Below, piece by piece: positions 61,101-64,000 of a DNA stretch of 64,000 nucleotides. Position 1 is the stretch's first letter; every line of letters starts with the position of its first letter. A program made the position numbers and the translations under genes. The notes under the pieces were generated by a model. The model was not told where the DNA came from. It was given only the letters and a program-made list of their open reading frames with translations, and did no database searches. Source of the stretch: Heliocybe sulcata (lineage: Eukaryota; Basidiomycota; Agaricomycetes; Gloeophyllales; Gloeophyllaceae); the NCBI GenBank assembly GCA_004369045.1, contig ML213506.1, forward strand, positions 1,771,213 to 1,835,212, written 5' to 3'.

Positions 61101-62650
61101 TTTGTCGTCATCTCTCCGACCATCGGTGCTGTGAGTACATCAAATGGGTTTGTTTTACTCGACGTTGATCTTTAACTCATACAGACCAATAATCTGGCCG
61201 TCCACCGTATTCTGGGAACGCTGTAGGTGACACTGATCTGGCGTGGAGTTTGTGGCTGACCAAAACCAGGTTTGGTGCCGGCGTCGCGTCCACAGTTTGG
61301 ACCCTTTTTCCAGAAAATCCTGTTGTCTTGCCGATCTTCGGGTTCTTCTACTCTATACCCTGTTTCTACTATATAGTATCCAAGCCTCAGTATGCCACGA
61401 CTGGCCGTTTCGTACTCCTCACCTACAATCTCACGTGCTTGTACTGGTGCGTGTCTTCCGCAGTTTGCACGAGAAGCCACGCTCACCTTTGTCAGTTACA
61501 ATATTCGTCAACGGGAGACGTCTGTGCTTGAAATAGCGTTCCGTCGTTCAGTTGCAGTCATAGCCGGTGTCGTCTGGGCGTTCATAGTTTCCCGATTTTG
61601 GTGGCCAGCAGAAGCTCGTCGGGAATTAAGCAAGGCCCTCGGCGAGTTGAGTGATGTTCTACACTCATTCGATCTTACTGCGTCTGACCGGGTCTTTCAG
61701 CTTCTGCCTCAACCTAGGTTGGCTGTATACCCGCTTGGTTGCATCTAACTCCTACGCACCGGATACCCAAGATGACGAAGACGATGATGACGACGATGCC
61801 CAGACGCCGCCAACGGAAGAGACTGCGCTGCTGACAGACCGCGCGCGAAAACAACTGAGCAAGTCCATCAGAGAGTTCATGGCGATGTATGCCACTACAG
61901 ATCCTAATTCTGCCGGTCCACTGACCACTAACTTTACCGGCAGGGAGTTGCACCTTCAAATTAAGCTTATCGAGATGCAAGGTCTACTCGCTCAGACCCA
62001 GCATGAACCTCGGTTGAAAGGGCCCTTCCCGGTCAAGCTCTACCGAAATATCCTGACGAGCCTGCAGAGCACAATGGACAAGCTGCACAGCATGAGATGC
62101 GTTACCACGCGAGAGGAATGGTATATCATCCATTTCCTCGAGTAATGCATACTCTATTAACCTTCATTTGTCAGGTTTACTGTACGAGATACCGGACTCC
62201 AACATACGAATTGCACTGATCACGTTTACAGACTGTACGACACGACTTCATCATGCCAGTCAACCGAGAGCGTCGCGACATGGTTGGCAACATAGTCCTC
62301 TATTTCTCTACGCTTTCTTCTGCTTTCAGGCTCAAGGCACCACTACCTCCGTATCTTCCTCCCGCGGAGAAATCTCGACAACAATTAGTAAGTCAAGCCT
62401 TCTTCGTATCTCATGCCGATCATTAGAGCGTTTGCAGGTTGACGCCATTCGGAAACTTGACATCGTCAAAAATCGAGACGTCAAAGGGTCCAGACAACTC
62501 CTTTTCTTCGCTTACGCGCTGACCATGAAAGGAGTGACGCAAGAGCTGGAGTATCTTGGTCGTACTTTGCAGGATGCTTTCGGTGTTATTGGTCAGACTA
62601 CGGAAGAGTTCGAGGCTATGTTCAGATATGATGCTGCTCATGCTGTATGA
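58197..62650 (+). CDS. Large membrane protein of the ArAE_2 / FUSC-like (brefeldin-A-sensitivity-related) family
   Basis: Fifteen exons sum to 1236 aa: 58197-59008, 59072-59313, 59371-59404, 59458-60121, 60177-60457, 60507-60712, 60767-61044, 61098-61130, 61185-61222, 61270-61446, 61496-61645, 61701-62120, 62175-62181, 62232-62387, 62438-62650. After a disordered 200-residue N-terminus come six-helix membrane blocks (YFIGSLFTFSPYLSGFI and FYSIPCFYYIVSKP among them). A cytosolic helical part separates the two blocks and a DUF2421-like C-terminal part follows. The layout matches fungal putative ER transporters related to aromatic-acid exporters. Substrate unknown. The intron at 61045-61097 appears to begin with GC, and exon 13 has only 7 nt; both are required for a continuous frame. 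Confidence 0.88.
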
Positions 62651-62727
62651 TACCTACTCTGCTCTGATAGGAACCTAAATTATTATCACGGAGTGACTAC
62701 ATGACACCCCCTGACAATTTATGCGAA

Positions 62728-63629
62728 CTAGGAAGCGTTGCCTTCCCAGTCAAGCCCGAGAGCGCCTTCCTTGTTGCCTCTGACGGCACTCTCAACTGCC
62801 TCAGCTAAAGCCCTAAGGGCATCTCGTTCTTCGTCGCTTTTCACGATGGGCGCAGAGCTAAAACGATGGCTTTCTGGGTTTCTTGACCCAGATTGACCCA
62901 AGTCGTCGCTTCCGGACACGCCGAGGGCTTGTTGAAGAGCGTCTTCTCGTTCTTGACCTCGCAGCGAATCGATTTGACGCAGAACTGCGGGTAGAGAAGG
63001 ATGTGACTTGAGTGCTTTGCGTACTGCTTCGGATGTGGCTAAGCAATACACAAAGACTAAGTCCAAATGCCATCGAGAGAAACAAGAGGGACAATACCTA
63101 TCGATTCATATTGATATAATTGGAGTGGTTTCGGATCGTCTCGTTTCAGCGGGTCCGGATAAGCCGACTCTTCTGGGACGTAGGGCCACTTGAGGGAGGT
63201 TAATGGGCGCAACGGTCCTGTCTCATGTTCTGACGGATCTTGCGCGGTAAGGTGTCCTTGGGGCGCTAGATACGGGTGTATTCCAAATTTACGCCTCAGG
63301 AGGAATTTTGGTGCTTACCTGTCTGGTCCTCATGTCTAGTCGACGGCACTGGTTCCAGCACCGGATCTCCAACTGCTGGTGTTTCGTTTGTCCCCGAGGC
63401 ACAGGCTTGTTCTTGCGGGTATGTCAGAGCCTTTCTAGCAGAATAAACCATAAAGTCTACCTTTGTGGGTCTTATAGCAGCTTACGCTGCAACTGCAGCC
63501 TCAACTACAAATGAGCGAGATGAAAGAGGAGTCAGGAGGCCTAGCTCACTAGACTATCATGCATTTAGAGCAGGTGTATTTGCTCTCATGTTCTCTGCAC
63601 ACCTGGCACAGTGCTCGAGTTCGTGGCAT
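62728..63629 (-). CDS. ZNHIT3: HIT-type zinc finger protein, ZNHIT3/Hit1-like
   Basis: Five exons (63550-63629, 63461-63492, 63319-63411, 63098-63256, 62728-63038) sum to 224 aa. The zf-HIT module is at the N-terminus, with every ligand in place: C8, C11, C20, C23, C28, C32, H36 and C41 (CQVC, CSKC, YCSVSCYKTHK). The middle is Pro-rich and acidic. A helical C-terminal part (ALKSHPSLPAVLRQIDSL, then REDALQQALGV) corresponds to the ZNHIT3 C-terminal domain. Yeast Hit1 and human ZNHIT3 bind Rsa1/NUFIP and assist box C/D snoRNP assembly. It converges on the membrane-protein gene, the stops only 77 bp apart. The whole first zinc pair is lost if exon 1 is missed. Confidence 0.9.
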
Positions 63630-64000
63630 TTTGCGTATAGGAAAGATTCACTTTGGACCGTGCGTTGTCGAGGATGATGGTAAACTTCGAAGATTGTGGC
63701 GGGAAGGATGTCCGGCCCGTTAATCATACACCCGTTTATCGTAGTACTAGTCGCTTGCCTCTTCTCCGGGCTCGGTAATGATAGAGTTGCAAGAAACTAA
63801 AAAATAAAGAAAAAAGAAAAGAAAAAATCGGATTGGCTCTCGGAGCCATGTGCACCGCAAGTAAGCGAATATATGAGTCCGCTGTAAATGCCTTGCTGTA
63901 TCGGGAAACGTCCTTTGAAATTTCCCAGCAGATTGAAATGCCATTGTATATTTAGAATACAGCATGTGAGCCAAATATGGGAATATATATCCAATTTGGG
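63630..64000. other. Upstream region of the ZNHIT3-like gene
   Basis: 371 bp to the window edge with no gene. A purine-rich run of almost only A and G lies at about 63795-63828, a poly(dA:dT)-type stretch on the promoter side of the ZNHIT3-like gene such as can keep promoters nucleosome-poor. Confidence 0.4.

Overview
The window is nuclear DNA of a filamentous basidiomycete fungus, most likely an Agaricomycete. The genes are intron-dense, with introns mostly of 50-60 nt and GT-AG borders. The gene content is fungal: two Zn2Cys6 regulators, a GPI-type aspartic protease, a GH18 chitinase, a YMC-type carrier and an ArAE_2/FUSC-like membrane protein. An API5 homologue is also present, which budding yeast lacks. 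I assembled 23 gene models by hand. For 18 of them the exon lengths were summed and came to a whole number of codons with the expected stop. I found no tRNA, rRNA, CRISPR array, intact transposon or virus.

Layout. At 1-12.1 kb lie CTR9 (5' end cut off), NADH pyrophosphatase, a poorly resolved stretch, a mitochondrial carrier, two CoA-binding-fold paralogues arranged tail to tail, and glyoxalase I. At 13.5-17.5 kb lie a large disordered nuclear-type protein of unknown function and a membrane-anchored Methyltransf_22 protein. A stretch of about 4 kb without a recognisable gene follows. At 21.5-30.4 kb lie signal peptidase subunit SPC3, a Zn2Cys6 protein with a C-terminal finger, an API5 homologue and a Rieske oxygenase. 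At 31.3-42.7 kb lie a glycerolipid acyltransferase, a CHK2/Cds1-type checkpoint kinase, a homocysteine S-methyltransferase, ribosomal protein uS2 and a chitinase. At 43-48 kb lie a multi-membrane-segment protein of unknown function and a GPI-type aspartic protease. A second desert of about 7 kb (48-55.2 kb) contains a diverged tandem repeat. At 55.2-64 kb lie a Zn2Cys6/fungal_trans regulator, the ArAE_2-type membrane protein and a ZNHIT3 homologue.

Most genes are independent housekeeping functions: transcription elongation, translation, snoRNP assembly, ER protein processing, DNA-damage signalling, methylglyoxal detoxification and lipid synthesis. Two local pairings may be functional but rest only on adjacency. 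The chitinase, the unknown membrane protein and the GPI protease are all surface-related. The zinc-cluster regulator lies directly upstream of the ArAE_2-type transporter.

I found no clear new defence, mobile or biosynthetic system. The observations most worth checking are three helically phased ACGCGT (MCB) boxes in the first intron of the checkpoint kinase gene, the GGAC-rich strand-asymmetric 3' region at 57.5 kb, the two deserts with diverged tandem repeats and perfect inverted repeats, the inverted CoA-binding paralogue pair, and several micro-exons plus a probable GC-AG intron.
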